Source: Conus ventricosus
Taxonomy: Eukaryota; Mollusca; Gastropoda; Neogastropoda; Conidae
Reading direction: 5' to 3'
Length of the DNA: 64,000 nucleotides
NCBI GenBank assembly: GCA_018398815.1
Contig: CM031601.1
Span: forward strand, 30,053,831 to 30,117,830
How positions within the stretch are numbered: the first letter of the stretch is position 1; every line of letters starts with the position of its first letter. Shown piece by piece: positions 34,736 to 44,497 of the stretch. Below the pieces are notes generated by a model. The model was not told the origin of the DNA. It did not search any database and worked only from the letters and a program-made list of their open reading frames with translations. A program made the translations under genes and the position numbers.

Positions 34736-35284
34736 TAAAGTGTTTACCCTACACTTTAGAAGGGTGGCTTAGTGTGACATGTCTAACTAGTGCGTTAACT
34801 ATTCCTAGTATTGGGGTTTCTTCTCATGCACACAAACGCATACACACGCACACAGTGCAACTCACCCTGCAGTACTGGAATGGCGAGTGGGTGGTCAGTC
34901 TGTGACGCGCTCTGTCCAAGCTGAGCTTGTAGCTTTCCTCAGAGGGTCAAACAGCTGACGGCGCAACCAGGGAAGGCGAAGGCCACGTCTGGTTCCGCAG
35001 GTATGGTGGTTGGTCTTAGCCGGTGTTGGTCTCCAGACGCCGCACGTCGCTCCCTTAGCTTGAAGAAGAGGACGGGCGTCTGCAATGGTCAGGTGTAGAA
35101 GCTGTCTGGTGACTTGGGTTCTCACTTCGGGAGCTTGCCTCGAGGTGGTCTGCACCACGACGGGGTGACAGCTTCTTCCCGCCCTGTCGTCTGCTGGTGA
35201 GTGAGCACTGCTCATGCGAGGTGCACCTTCCGGTTCCGGTGGTGAACCGAGTGCGTATGCGCACTACACTCGTGCGTCACTACA
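34736..35284 (-). repeat. Element A 3' LTR
   Basis: 549 bases, matching the LTR at 44662-45221 with about eight substitutions plus short indels, including one of about 11 bases near 35158. On the minus strand it starts TGTAGTGACGC and ends AACACTTTA. It lies next to the polypurine tract. Confidence 0.95.
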
Positions 35285-35298
35285 CTCCCCCCGACTTT
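35285..35298 (-). promoter_or_regulatory. Element A polypurine tract
   Basis: On the minus strand AAAGTCGGGGGGAG lies directly before the 3' LTR. This is the expected place for the primer of plus-strand DNA synthesis. Confidence 0.8.
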
Positions 35299-35346
35299 AT
35301 GAAAAAGCTTTAGTGAGTGTAGTTCCCTCGCAAGAGCCCAGGTCCG

Positions 35347-36402
35347 CTAGCATCCGCTTTGCCCTAACAGCTGAAGAGGCGCAGAGCATTGTTGGCAGAC
35401 CGGTCCAAAAGCTCCTCCACAGCATCGACAGCATTGGTGCCACACACTCGGCCACCTGGAAGAGCTGGTTGGGTGCAGACCACTGGCTCTTTGGGGGACG
35501 GAAATATGGAGCTCTGTCTCCAGAAGGATGCGGTCCCGGTCCATCCCACCTAGTGCCTTGTCCTGCTCCGGGTTAAAAGACCTGGCTAACCGGGTGAACC
35601 CAAAGTGGACATTGGGGAAGGCCCCCACCCACGGTCACGGACATTCTCATCCCCCGTGAAACAGTGAATATAAATACGCTGCTCACTGGGTAGGACCATC
35701 CGGACCAGGCACAGCATTTGGAGGTAGGCCTCTGCCCCATCATCCCAGGCATCCCTCGGCAGTGTAGCACAACAACATGGTGGGGAGACCAAGGGCAGAA
35801 TCCCCTGGAGATTTACAGCTTGCTGGGACCAGGTCTCAATTGGCATGCTTTGGTCGTATCCAATCTCGCCCACAGCGGCCACTCGTGGCGATGAGAAAGC
35901 TCCCGCAGCCTAACGAGGACTCTCTCCATATCCCGACCAGCCAGTGTCGCACAATGCTTGGGATGCAGCCCAACCGCCACCACCATATCCTTGGGGTACC
36001 GAACAAGATCCTCGGAGGAGGGGTAGGAGACGGGATCGCAAAAGGAGGCGCAAGTTCCACCAATTGGACCCGTTTTTCCATCCTCACGAAGGTCCCATCC
36101 AGCACAGCCCTCAGACTGGAGTCCCACGGGAGCTGCATTGCTTTGACAGTCCTATCCAGGTGGAAGTGTGCGTCAAATGCCCGCGGAAGCTGAGTTTCGG
36201 GTATCATGGCTGCCTGGGCAGGCTCCAAACCCTCCTCCGGCGACGGATAATGTTCCCTCCAGTACTCGCTCTCCTGGTGGTCCATCCACGCCACCAGTAG
36301 CAGCACCACCCTCCAGTGGACCAACACGGCTGGTGACTCCGCCGGGTACAGCTGGAAGGTAGTCGGCACCGGCTCCCCAATGTACTGACAAAAAGCTGTC
36401 AT
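35347..36402 (-). pseudogene. TatD-family metal-dependent hydrolase carried by element A
   Basis: Minus-strand fragments show the TatD signature blocks in order: DAHFHLDR (36151-36174, the H-x-H metal site), VVAVGLHPK (about 35955-35980), VGEIGYDQ (35850-35873, the metal-binding Glu), HCR near 35765 in a shifted frame, IYIHCFTG (35652-35675), PNVHFGF (about 35600) and DRILLETE (35512-35535). TatD enzymes are TIM-barrel nucleases; members act on DNA or RNA 3' ends. In the last block the usual metal-binding Asp after LLET is Glu here. At least three frameshifts split the copy. It ends about 60 bases from the polypurine tract, so it is inside the element and not host sequence. Its role is unknown: trimming of cDNA or of RNA in hybrids is a guess. 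Confidence 0.85.
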
Positions 36403-36546
36403 AGCCTCCCTCTGCCCATCCTAGATGCGTGCATCTTCCAGGGTGGACAGGAGACCTGCATGTTGAGGAACCGAACCAAGTCCTCCCAGCGACCAGACGA
36501 CATATCAGCCAGTCCATGGCCTGCAATAATGCCTTCCTACGCCACT

Positions 36547-36903
36547 TCAACACGTTTTCTGATGTTGGGGGCAGCTTTTGTCGAAAACCCCAGGGAGGTG
36601 ATGTGTGAAGGCATGCACCTTCAGGTCCCCTACTAGCTCCTCGCAGCTCGGTACCATACACTCTTCCTCCCGGGACTCGACTGGCCGAGTGTGACTGGCT
36701 ACAGGGACGGCCTCCCTCGGCCCGACCGAAGAGGGGGTGAAGGTGGCGCTGGGAATCGCCTTAGGCAGCTTAGCCTGTTTTTTCTTCATCCTCCTCTGGC
36801 CGAAGCCGGTAGTTTCTTCCTGCCTCCTCACTCGCAGTACTCCAGATAGTACGGGAGGTGAATGAAGGTCCACTTTCTGCTGGGCCAGCTTTGGGAACCT
36901 CAC
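36547..36903 (-). CDS. Basic region with a C2H2-like finger, upstream of the TatD part
   Basis: A 118-codon minus-strand frame. The first half is basic (GQRRMKKKQAKLPKA). The second holds CMVPSCEELVGD followed by LKVHAFTHHLPGVFD, giving C-x4-C-x9-H-x3-H, close to a C2H2 zinc finger. It precedes the TatD segment in the direction of transcription and may be the N-terminal, nucleic-acid-binding part of the same protein. The spacing is not classical, so zinc binding is tentative. Confidence 0.5.
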   Translation of the reverse strand: MRFPKLAQQKVDLHSPPVLSGVLRVRRQEETTGFGQRRMKKKQAKLPKAIPSATFTPSSVGPREAVPVASHTRPVESREEECMVPSCEELVGDLKVHAFTHHLPGVFDKSCPQHQKTC

Positions 36904-37240
36904 CTAGAGCCTCTCGACGTGCTGAGGCTGCCCACTTGCGCGACGCTCTAGACTTCCGGAGGCTCCCAGTCCGGAACACCACTTCCTGGGAGGAGGCTGT
37001 ACTTTTGGCCTCAGCTCCCGTGTCAGTCCGTACTGCACCAGGCGGCCACCCCAAAGATGAGGAAGAGCACCCGGCAGTGGATTCTGGTGTTTCCTGGGAA
37101 ACGACCTTCATGGGCGACTCTCGTGGGGAGAGCAACCCAGGAAAATCTTCCCCAGTATCCATCACGCTGAGGATGTCCGAATGCTCATACCTCACACTCT
37201 GGGCAGGCTCATCCTCGCAGAGGGCCGCTCGATATGGCAT
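36770..37240 (-). CDS. Low-complexity frame in the cargo region of element A
   Basis: 157 codons rich in Ser, Glu, Gly, Ala and Pro (for example SVMDTGEDFPGLLSPRES and a RKSRASRKWAASARR patch). It has no recognisable domain and is probably a disordered linker between the PHD-bearing and TatD-bearing parts. It is in frame with the 37271-37609 segment across one stop. Confidence 0.4.
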   Translation of the reverse strand: MPYRAALCEDEPAQSVRYEHSDILSVMDTGEDFPGLLSPRESPMKVVSQETPESTAGCSSSSLGWPPGAVRTDTGAEAKSTASSQEVVFRTGSLRKSRASRKWAASARREALGEVPKAGPAESGPSFTSRTIWSTASEEAGRNYRLRPEEDEEKTG

Positions 37241-37270
37241 TCCAAATTGGGGTCGGTCAGCAAGCGTATG

Positions 37271-37609
37271 TCAAGGCGGCCCCCCATAAATTGCTCGGAG
37301 GCTGGTTTGGACTTGCCGGGCATCCAGACCGCGAAGTGACAGGTGCCACATTTTCTGTGATCCACCTATCATTCCGCAACTGGTAAGTCTGCATCGCCCG
37401 GCAACCTTCTTCAGCCATTTCTTTGAGAAAGGGTCACCCCGCTGCTTGGCGACAGCGACCATCCGGAGCAAGCATGCTTCACGCTCGTCCTCGGATGCCT
37501 CTTTGGTAAGCCAGAGGTCCTGCACCAACTGGTCTGTGTGCGGGAACAGCCGACCTGTGCTGAAAACCCGATCAGCGCGCTCCAGGGCGTTTAATTTTCC
37601 GGTGGCCAT
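37271..37609 (-). CDS. Unknown frame downstream of the PHD-like module
   Basis: 112 codons starting MATGKLNALERADRVF and continuing through DQLVQDLWLTKEASEDEREA and DPFSKKWLKKVAGRC. It is predicted helical. I do not recognise it. Its ATG overlaps the end of the last PHD-containing frame (WPPEN then TAA, about 37588-37609), which would suit re-initiation or simply reflect a frameshift. Confidence 0.45.
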   Translation of the reverse strand: MATGKLNALERADRVFSTGRLFPHTDQLVQDLWLTKEASEDEREACLLRMVAVAKQRGDPFSKKWLKKVAGRCRLTSCGMIGGSQKMWHLSLRGLDARQVQTSLRAIYGGPP

Positions 37610-37844
37610 CCTGAACAGAACCTCTGTCTAATAAGTTCACTGCCTGCAAGCCTGCACTTGTACTTGTCAATATCAAGTGCGTCAGTGGCGGTGACGTTAA
37701 CACATGATCCACGGTTCCACTCCTAGCGAAGTCGCATTGGATCATGAAACGCCCACCCCACTGCTTCCTGCAGAAGCAGTAAACTCCCTGATCCTCATCC
37801 TCCAGGACTTCTTCTTCTGGATGTGACTTGAACCCTGGATCCAT
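37588..37844 (-). pseudogene. PHD-finger-like module downstream of integrase in element A
   Basis: The first half reads VYCFCRKQWGGRFMIQCD, the start of a C4HC3 PHD finger (Y-C-x-C-R plus 'rFMIqCD'). The second half, in a shifted frame, reads CVNVTATDALDIDKYKC, which matches the end of the finger (H-x-x-C-V then D-x-Y-x-C). The damaged stretch of about 30 bases between them, at 37704-37735, is where the third Cys pair and His would be. An acidic stretch (EEEVLEDED) precedes it. PHD fingers read histone H3 tails, so the module could guide integration in the way chromodomains do in chromoviruses. That role is an inference. Confidence 0.7.
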
Positions 37845-37890
37845 GCAGGCAGTTTTCTGTCCCTGCGCGGCATCAGTCAGTCATGGTTTG

Positions 37891-38977
37891 TCATGAAGAC
37901 TGAGTTCCGAAGTTTGACCTGACACAGGTAGGCAGACAGCTTTCTCCAGATGACCCCCGGACCTTTCCAGGTGAACAGAGTTTCCTGCATTTACCCTTCA
38001 CAACTGCAGTATCCAAGAGATATACGACATCACCTTCGGCATATGGTCTCAACAAGATCTTGAGATCATAACTTCTTTTCATGCGTCGAAGGGATGTCTT
38101 CAGATTCTCTCTTGCAGCTGTGTGGGCATCCTGCAAGGACTGGACCAAGTGGAACACGTACTCATCCTCACACTCGAACCTCTGGCCTGGAACTGGAACA
38201 TCAGCTGAGCTGGTATGATACACTTCCCTCCCCAACATCAACATGTTAGGGGTAAAGCCAGTGGTTCGGTTTACAGAGGACCGGATAGCTCCAGCTATCT
38301 GCTGTACGTGTTCGTCCCACTTGTTCTGCACTTTCCCCAGGAAGCACCTTATGGCATCCATCAACGTTCGGTTGTACCGCTCCACCTGACCATTCGACGC
38401 AGGACCATATGGCGTTGTTGGGCCTTGTGAATCTTGAAGCATGGCACAATGCCTCGAACAACTTGCTTTCAAAATTGCGTCCCTGGTCTGAGAACAGCTG
38501 GAATGGGCAACCGAAACGTGAAAAGAACCCATCCACCGCAGCTTTTGCTGTTGTCTCGCCTTCCAAGATGGAAGAGGCATGCACTCCACCCATTTGGTGA
38601 ATTGGTCCACCATCATGAGGCAGTGCTCATTTCCATGTGTTGTCCTGGGCAGAGGGCCAATGAAATCAATATGGACACGTTCCATCGGGGCCCTGCGTGG
38701 TATTCAGTCAATGGGACTTTCCCATAACGTTTGTTCTTTTTGTTCTTGCTACAAACGTTGCAGGACACACATAGGCCTCGACATCGCGAGCTAAAGCAAA
38801 CCAAAAGAATTTCTCCTTCAGTCTGGCTTTAGTCCTCGCCACGCCTTGGTGTGCTGCTGATGGAAGTTTATGGTGCCACTGTATTGCTTGTTCCTGGAGG
38901 GAAGCGAGGACTACCAGTTCCAAGTCCTTGGTGTCTAGCGTGCGCCTGAATAGCAAGCCTTCCTTAAGCAGGAACAA
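37891..38977 (-). pseudogene. Element A integrase
   Basis: The zinc-binding part is at 38708-38977 (WHHKLPSAAHQGVARTKARL with a following Cys pair). The catalytic core shows the first Asp in VHIDFIGPLP (about 38667), the second in FQLFSDQGRNFESKLF (about 38488, shifted frame) and the Glu in SNGQVERYNRTL (about 38380). A C-terminal part with YAEGDVVYLLD follows, ending near 37891. All three catalytic residues are present but lie in different frames. The enzyme would insert the cDNA into host DNA. Confidence 0.88.
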
Positions 38978-39420
38978 CCCTCTGTTCAGCCAATGGTATT
39001 TTGCACTTGATGAAGCTGAGAAGAGTTCCCCTTCATCGGGTTCAGTCCCTTTCTGAAGGTATTGGAGGAGCAGGTGTAGATCCTTATCTTTCCCCTGTGC
39101 TGTCCGGAGTTCCTGAACTGTAAACCCCCAGCACGAGGGGATTTCTGAGGTAGCCTCTTGTGCAAACGCACATACAGGTCCTCAGCTGCACTGTCCATCG
39201 ATCTCTATCAAGCTTACGCCATCAGTGTGCAGCTAAAGTCTTCAGACCGCAAGACTTCCTGCACTGCCTTTTCAGGCAGTGAGGTACTCTGGCTGTCCCG
39301 AGGACAGTGACTTATGTACTCGTGCTGGTCAACCGCTCGTTGTAACCTGAGAACCTGGTGTTTCCACCCAGTGAACCAACGATTGGCCGCCAGACGAAGT
39401 ACTTCGGCGCTCAGGATGTG

Positions 39421-39600
39421 TCGGAAAACTGGCAGGTGCAACCTTCGAGTGTGCCAGAAAACTGTCAGGCCCCTTTCGGGCCAGAAAACTGTCAGGTTCA
39501 CCCTGCGGGTGAACCAGAGAACTGGCAGGCACACTCTGCACCAGAAAACTGGCAGGGATGTCCGACATCCCAGAGAAACTGGCAGACAAAGAGCCCGAAC
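39421..39600 (-). repeat. Hairpin array in the RNase H-integrase linker
   Basis: The linker CCAGAAAACTG(G/T)CAGG occurs six times (the ACT falls at 39428, 39461, 39488, 39521, 39548 and 39578). Between the linkers lie different sequences, several of them perfect short palindromes: ggttcaccc/gggtgaacc, gggatgt/acatccc and ggccc/gggcc. Spacings are 33, 27, 33, 27 and 30 bases, all multiples of three, so a reading frame through the array is preserved; one minus frame gives repeated LPVFW/LTVFW. A related tandem duplication with 'ctcgagagagacccccc' follows at 39825-40000. Confidence 0.85.
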
Positions 39601-39753
39601 GCCCTTCAGGTGCACCCCCCGTTTGCACCCGGACACTGGCATGTGCTCCCCCGGTTGGGACCGCACGAAATTGGGCAACTGTCATGCTTGTTGGCGCATG
39701 GGCAAGCAAGACTTTCGAATGTGCAAGGAATTTTGCCCACTGTCATGCGCATT

Positions 39754-40287
39754 TCATCCTTCAGAAGTAGGCACACGGCCATCATGACTGGCAAACCCAT
39801 GGACCTCCCTGGGGAGAAAGACACGCCATGATGGCTGGCAAACCCCATGGCACCTTCGTGACTCTCGAGAGAGACCCCCCAGAGAACTACTGTGGTCCAT
39901 CACTCTGAGAAAGTACACGGCCATGGGGCCAAACCCCATGGCACCCCTTCCATGACTCCTCGAGAGAGACCCCCCCAGAGAAGCTACTGTAGGTCCATCC
40001 GGCTGGGGCCCCTTATCCTCGGGAGCCAAAACTGTCAGGCTTCCTTCCGTCAGGCCCCGGGCTTCGTCCACAGCCTGAATGAACTCCCCCCACTGTTCGT
40101 CGGCTCTCTTGCAGTATTTGCAACCCCCACAAGGCAGACTTTCAGGCCGAATGCCAGCCACGAAAGATGGACATGGAGTCAAAGCGTCAGGAATTCTGGA
40201 CAACGCATCGGCGTTCTGATGCTTTGCCCCGGCCCGATGTTTAATAACCATATGGAACTGTGAAAGTTCCTCCATCCATCGGGCCAA
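39754..40287 (-). CDS. Element A RNase H end and CxxC linker
   Basis: Starts ARWMEELSQFHMVIKHRAG followed by NADALSRIPD, the standard end of Ty3 RNase H. It continues into a linker with PCGGCKYCKRADEQW, a compact C-x2-C-x2-C cluster that might bind metal. After that the frame enters the minisatellite-like duplicated segment and stops at 39754. Confidence 0.75.
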   Translation of the reverse strand: MARWMEELSQFHMVIKHRAGAKHQNADALSRIPDALTPCPSFVAGIRPESLPCGGCKYCKRADEQWGEFIQAVDEARGLTEGSLTVLAPEDKGPQPDGPTVASLGGSLSRSHGRGAMGFGPMAVYFLRVMDHSSSLGGLSRESRRCHGVCQPSWRVFLPREVHGFASHDGRVPTSEG

Positions 40288-40289
40288 CT

Positions 40290-41408
40290 GTCCCTGTGGG
40301 TGTTCAAACCGCAGGAGCCATGTAAGACTTGAGTGGTCGGTCCTGACGTAAAAAGTCCTACCTAATAGGTAGTACTTAACTTAAACCTCACGATACTCAA
40401 CAGTTCTTTCCGGGTTGTGCAGTACCTTCTCTGTTCAGGAGTGAGGGCGAAACTGCCGTATGCAATCACCCGCTACACACCTCCTTGAATCTGACTCAGA
40501 ACCGCCCCGATTGCCAAATCATTAGCACCGTATCCAATACAAATGGATCCGTGCTGTTTGGCAATGTCAGGACGGGGGGTTCAGTCAACACTCGACAGAG
40601 GGTATCAAAGGAATACTGCTTTTCCTCATCCCAGAAGAACTTGTTTTTTCCTGTGAGGCTATACAAAGGCTGCGCCAATGCTGCAAAGTCTGGAACGAAC
40701 ATGCGATGGTATTAGCGAAGCCAAGAAACCGCTCCACATCTTTTGAAGATTTTGGAATGGGCCAGTCCCTCACAGTCTGAATATCCCGGTCAGACATAGC
40801 AATTTGGTTTTTGCTAACCATCCGCCCCAGGAACTCAACTTTGGGCTGGAAGAAAAGGCACTTCTTTGGCTTGAGCTTAAGACCATGCTGTCGAAACCTT
40901 TGCAACGCCCCCTCAAGTTCTGCAAATGATCTTCAAAGCTGTCCCCTAACACCAAAATGTCGTCCAGGAAAGCGAGAACGGTCTTCCATGTCAGACCTCT
41001 CAGGATAAGGTTCACCACGGTGAGAATGTGGCTGGCGCATTGGTGAGCCCAAATCCCATCCGAACATGTTCGAACAGACCGTACTTGGTCAAGAAGGCAG
41101 TTTTCTTTCTGTCAGCCTCTTTGACTCTCACTTGCCAGTACGCATTATGGCATCTAGCTTTGAAAACCATGTGCTCCCCGACAAAGTATCAGACAGTCTT
41201 CAACCAATGGCAATGGGAAAGTATCCTTGACTGTGACATCATTTAGGGCTCGGTAATCGATGCACCAGTGGACTGATTCGTCTTTCTTTCGGATGAGTAC
41301 TGGCGCTGACGCCCACTCAGATGTTGACTCCTGAATGACACCAGCCTTCAACATTTTGCTGTAAATGTGCCTCCTCCTCTCCTGCGAATACTGCAGGGTA
41401 CGGCGCAT
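40290..41408 (-). pseudogene. Element A reverse transcriptase and RNase H start
   Basis: The fragments in order: GVIQESTSEWASAPVLIRKK and CIDYRALNDVTVKDTFPLP (41154-41408), the catalytic FLDDIL (40959-40976), then LKPKKCLFFQPKVEFLG, RDWPIPKSSKDVERFLGF, and FAALAQPLYSLTGK, followed by the RNase H start DPFVLDT-DLAIGAVL near 40510-40560. This is a Ty3-type RT thumb and connection order. F-L-D-D replaces the usual Y/F-x-D-D with both Asp kept. Several frame breaks occur. It copies element RNA into DNA. Confidence 0.93.
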
Positions 41409-41862
41409 TCTTTGCTTTATGGGCTTGGCATCACCAGTGTCAATTGAGTGCTCGATACCGGTGAAGTTCCCTAAATCAATTCATCTGCAGCAAACACATC
41501 CTGATAATCACATAGGAGCTTGGTCAACTCCACCCTTTTGATTCTTTGTCAGGTGTGTGCTGGAGTCACTAGCCAACTTCTGCAGATGCTCCGGTACTTG
41601 GTCCTTCGGAGGTAGCTTAACCCCCATACGTACCATTCTGCAGCTTGCTTCCCCCCTTACCATTTGTTTACAGCTTCTACTTTCAGAGGAAGAGTTCTGC
41701 TGTACCCGGGTCCATAATCTCCTGCACTTCATATGCAGTGGCTAACAGCTCCCCCTTCCGGATGGTATGGTACTTGTCACTGGGGTTTACCAGGCAGAGG
41801 ATTGGATCGTCCCCGGACTTCCGCACCGTCCTCGGTATTAAGAGCTAGAGCCCATCGAAGAC

Positions 41863-42563
41863 TCAGTGTAGTAGTCCTGAAGACTGTATCCAATCTGCGG
41901 TTATCCTCATGACAGTGTTGGGTGGTACCACAACTTTACAGGCAGCTGTAACCCTGGCTATGGTTGGCGGTCCCTGACCAAAACTCATGTCTAAAGGGAT
42001 AATTTCGTCCCCTATCAACAGAGTTTCAGTGCTCATGTCATGAATCGCCCCCAATGATGCAGAAGATCATGCCATAACAGCATCTCGTCAGCAATCGGAG
42101 CCACATACAGCCCCTCTCTGAAGGTTGACTGGCCAATCTTCAGAGGTACAGGTGAGGTGACAAAACCCTTCAGGGTGGAACCCTGGTCCGCCATTTGCAT
42201 CACCACTTCCTTTAGCTTTCTTGGTTTTTTAGAAAGTCTATCGTACACAGAAGTGGCAACAATGGTGATTTCTGCCCCAGAATCCACCCTGGCCTTAACC
42301 GGAATGTCACCTACCATGATGTGTACCCCGGAAGAGCCTGGACAAAACCGATTGACTCGTATGATTTCAGGCTGTCGGCTGATTGCTTCCGATGAACCCT
42401 TTCTCTGACTTTCCACAGTGGTATTTGGACCAGGGGCAGTTTTGTCTGCTAGAGAACCCTGCGGACCACCAGAAATGCCAGGTGCTATCTTGGCCTGCTT
42501 AGGCCTTTGGCAGCCGAATCTTGGAAGTCCGTTGATTCGGCTGGGCAGGGTAAGGGATGACAC
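41863..42563 (-). pseudogene. Element A aspartic protease
   Basis: VKARVDSGAEITIVATSVYD holds the active-site triad as D-S-G (about 42275-42295). Flap and LLGHDLL-like features follow (MLLWHDLLHHWG near 42050, with a frame break). The next segment has GDEIIPLDMSFGQG. D-S-G instead of D-T-G is common in Ty3-like proteases. It would process gag and pol. Confidence 0.85.
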
Positions 42564-42739
42564 GCCCTTGGAGTGGTGACCCTCCGGCCAACACTTTCTA
42601 GGGGTTCCAACTTCGAAAAATTCTGGCCTTTGTGTATTTCCGGCTCAGAGGATCGGCCACCATCCCCAAGCCTTAGGCGTTTAAAGACCCTTTTTTGGCC
42701 TTACTGTCTGTATTCCCTCTGTTGCCCTCCTTTGCAGCC

Positions 42740-43493
42740 AATTTCGATAACGCTGGCAGTCCTTTTTCAGGTGGCCCTTCTGCTGACAGAAGAAGCATTT
42801 TACCCGGGAGTCCTGGGTGGCTGTAGCTTTTGGGTTCAGGGAAGAAGTGGTTTCCTTAGTTTTTTATTTTGAGAGCTGCAGAGTAAGCTCTCTATGGCCT
42901 TCTGCAGACCCTCGAACTCTTCCCTGGTGACAGGTGAAACTGTCCCTACCTGTCCTACCCGAGGATCTTCCAGGTACTTGCGCCTCCTGTCACCCACTGC
43001 TTGTGAGATTTGCTGGAACTGTTTAACTTTATTCACAGCCACCTCAATGGATTCGGGTTCCTCCAAACAGACATGTTTTCCTGCCTCCTTATCCAAACTC
43101 CCTAGGCAGAACTTGTTGATGGCTTCGTCTCGGACATGCTTCTCAGGCAGGGTATGGTATGCTGACGTTGCTAGCGTAAGCACCCTATCAGCAAATCGTC
43201 CAAAGATTCCCCTGCGTTCTGGTGGGCCTGTTGGAAACGCATCCTGGCAGTCCCCACGTACTCTTTGGCCCCAAATCGAGCCGCAAGCTTCCCCATCAAC
43301 TGATGGTAAGAAAACTCACTGCCCAACTGGGTGAGCGTTGTGAAGAAATCCAGGGCCTTCCTTCTAGGCACCAACCTAAGTAGTCCCTACTCTCCAGTTC
43401 CGACCAGTGGAGGACTACCCGGTAGCTGTCAAACTTTTGCTGGAACGACTGCCAATTAGTCCATCCATCGAACTGGAGGTTCTTTGGCAGCAT
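42740..43493 (-). pseudogene. Element A gag: capsid and CCHC zinc knuckle
   Basis: Capsid-like segments: MLPKNLQFDGWTNWQSFQQK at 43493, then ALDFFTTLTQLGSEFSYHQL, RMRFQQAHQNAGESLDDL and HVRDEAINKFCLGSLD, an order typical of Ty3 gag. The nucleocapsid knuckle KCFFCQQKGHLKKDC (C-x2-C-x4-H-x4-C) lies at 42756-42800. Frameshifts occur near 43370 and 43180. It packages the element RNA. Confidence 0.88.
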
Positions 43494-43819
43494 CGGGGGT
43501 CTCCCCTTGGTTCAGAGAGAGGGGCTACCGCAGGGACCTGTACACTACCACAGATAAGAGAGGCGTATATGCCCCAACCTGAACTTTATCTTGGGGATAG
43601 GGAGATAGTACTGACTGTCGCCTGCCTGGACGGCATGCCCATAAGTTTGACTCGGAGGGGGGAATGTCTTACCTGGGTCACCTCCCGCCGCCGCCGCTGT
43701 TCATGCCCATCGCCACTCCGCTCGTGATCCCACCAGCCCTGGTCGTCCTGGTCAAATCTCCAGCCTCTTACACCTCTCTCTGCCGGTGACCTAGATCCAA
43801 CCGGACTGGAAGGACCCCG

Positions 43820-44497
43820 TCAGGATTCAGAGACCCGATCACTCCCACAGCATTCACGATATCGGCTATCCGGCAATGCCTTTTCGAGGTACAATTGCCC
43901 GGAACCTCTCGTGTGTGTTTGCCGTGGGCGTAACAGAGGCTCGTACGATCCCTTATCTCCGTGGCTACGGGAAACAGACGACGACCCAGAGGTGGACCGT
44001 TGGCAAGTACTTCTACCTCCATCCTCCGGTCCATGAACAGAAGTGTGTCTCTCCACCCAATTTTCCGTTCGCAGCTCTTCTGACTCACGGACGGAAAAGC
44101 TCTGATTCAACGTATCGCGAGTCAGACGGGGTCGGGACAAGGCTGTGGACACTTTACAGGGTATTCTGGAATGACTGGGCTGGCTTGGGGCGACTGGTCT
44201 TCCGGTTTCACTCTTTAATGTGGCTGCACCAGTCGCCACCGATCCTTCAGTAGTACCCCCCTGGTCCCCAAAGTTAATCAGAGAGAGAAGGTAAGGGCTT
44301 ACTTCTCCGTGCAGCACAGACGTCAAAATTGGTAAAGTGAGTCCTCCCTCCCTTTTTCTAATCCTGACCAACTGGGCAGCCCTCTTAGGCCCTATCCTGG
44401 CAGCATCTAGCTGCGACGCAGTGGCTAAATTGATATTCAGAGCCATTAGGGGAGTGACTGTATTTCCGGGATTTTTTCTAGTGTAGGTTCTACCCAC
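43820..44497 (-). CDS. Element A gag N-terminus with helix-hairpin-helix motif
   Basis: 226 codons. Residues about 18-60 read MALNINLATASQLDAARIG and PKRAAQLVRIRKREGGL, close to the ComEA-type helix-hairpin-helix 'iNiNtAt..eLd.lpgIG..kA..Iv.yRe', a DNA-binding fold. The Met at residue 18 is a plausible start, just ahead of the motif. The rest is Ser/Arg-rich. It is the first frame after the primer site, so it is the start of gag. The upstream leader is about 150 bases. The frame breaks into another near 43820, ahead of capsid. Confidence 0.75.
   Translation of the reverse strand: MGRTYTRKNPGNTVTPLMALNINLATASQLDAARIGPKRAAQLVRIRKREGGLTLPILTSVLHGEVSPYLLSLINFGDQGGTTEGSVATGAATLKSETGRPVAPSQPSHSRIPCKVSTALSRPRLTRDTLNQSFSVRESEELRTENWVERHTSVHGPEDGGRSTCQRSTSGSSSVSRSHGDKGSYEPLLRPRQTHTRGSGQLYLEKALPDSRYRECCGSDRVSES

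Noticed and set aside
35214..36362. Plus-strand frames across the TatD-like region
   Set aside because: The conserved motifs lie on the minus strand in the element's own orientation; the plus frames have none.
39421..39600. CRISPR-like array (constant linker, different inserts)
   Set aside because: Eukaryotic retrotransposon context, inserts are palindromes not spacers, spacing keeps codon frame and there are no cas genes.
39314..39831. Plus-strand frames with PENWQ-type repeats
   Set aside because: They read the hairpin array on the opposite strand to the polyprotein. The repeat peptide follows from the DNA repeat.
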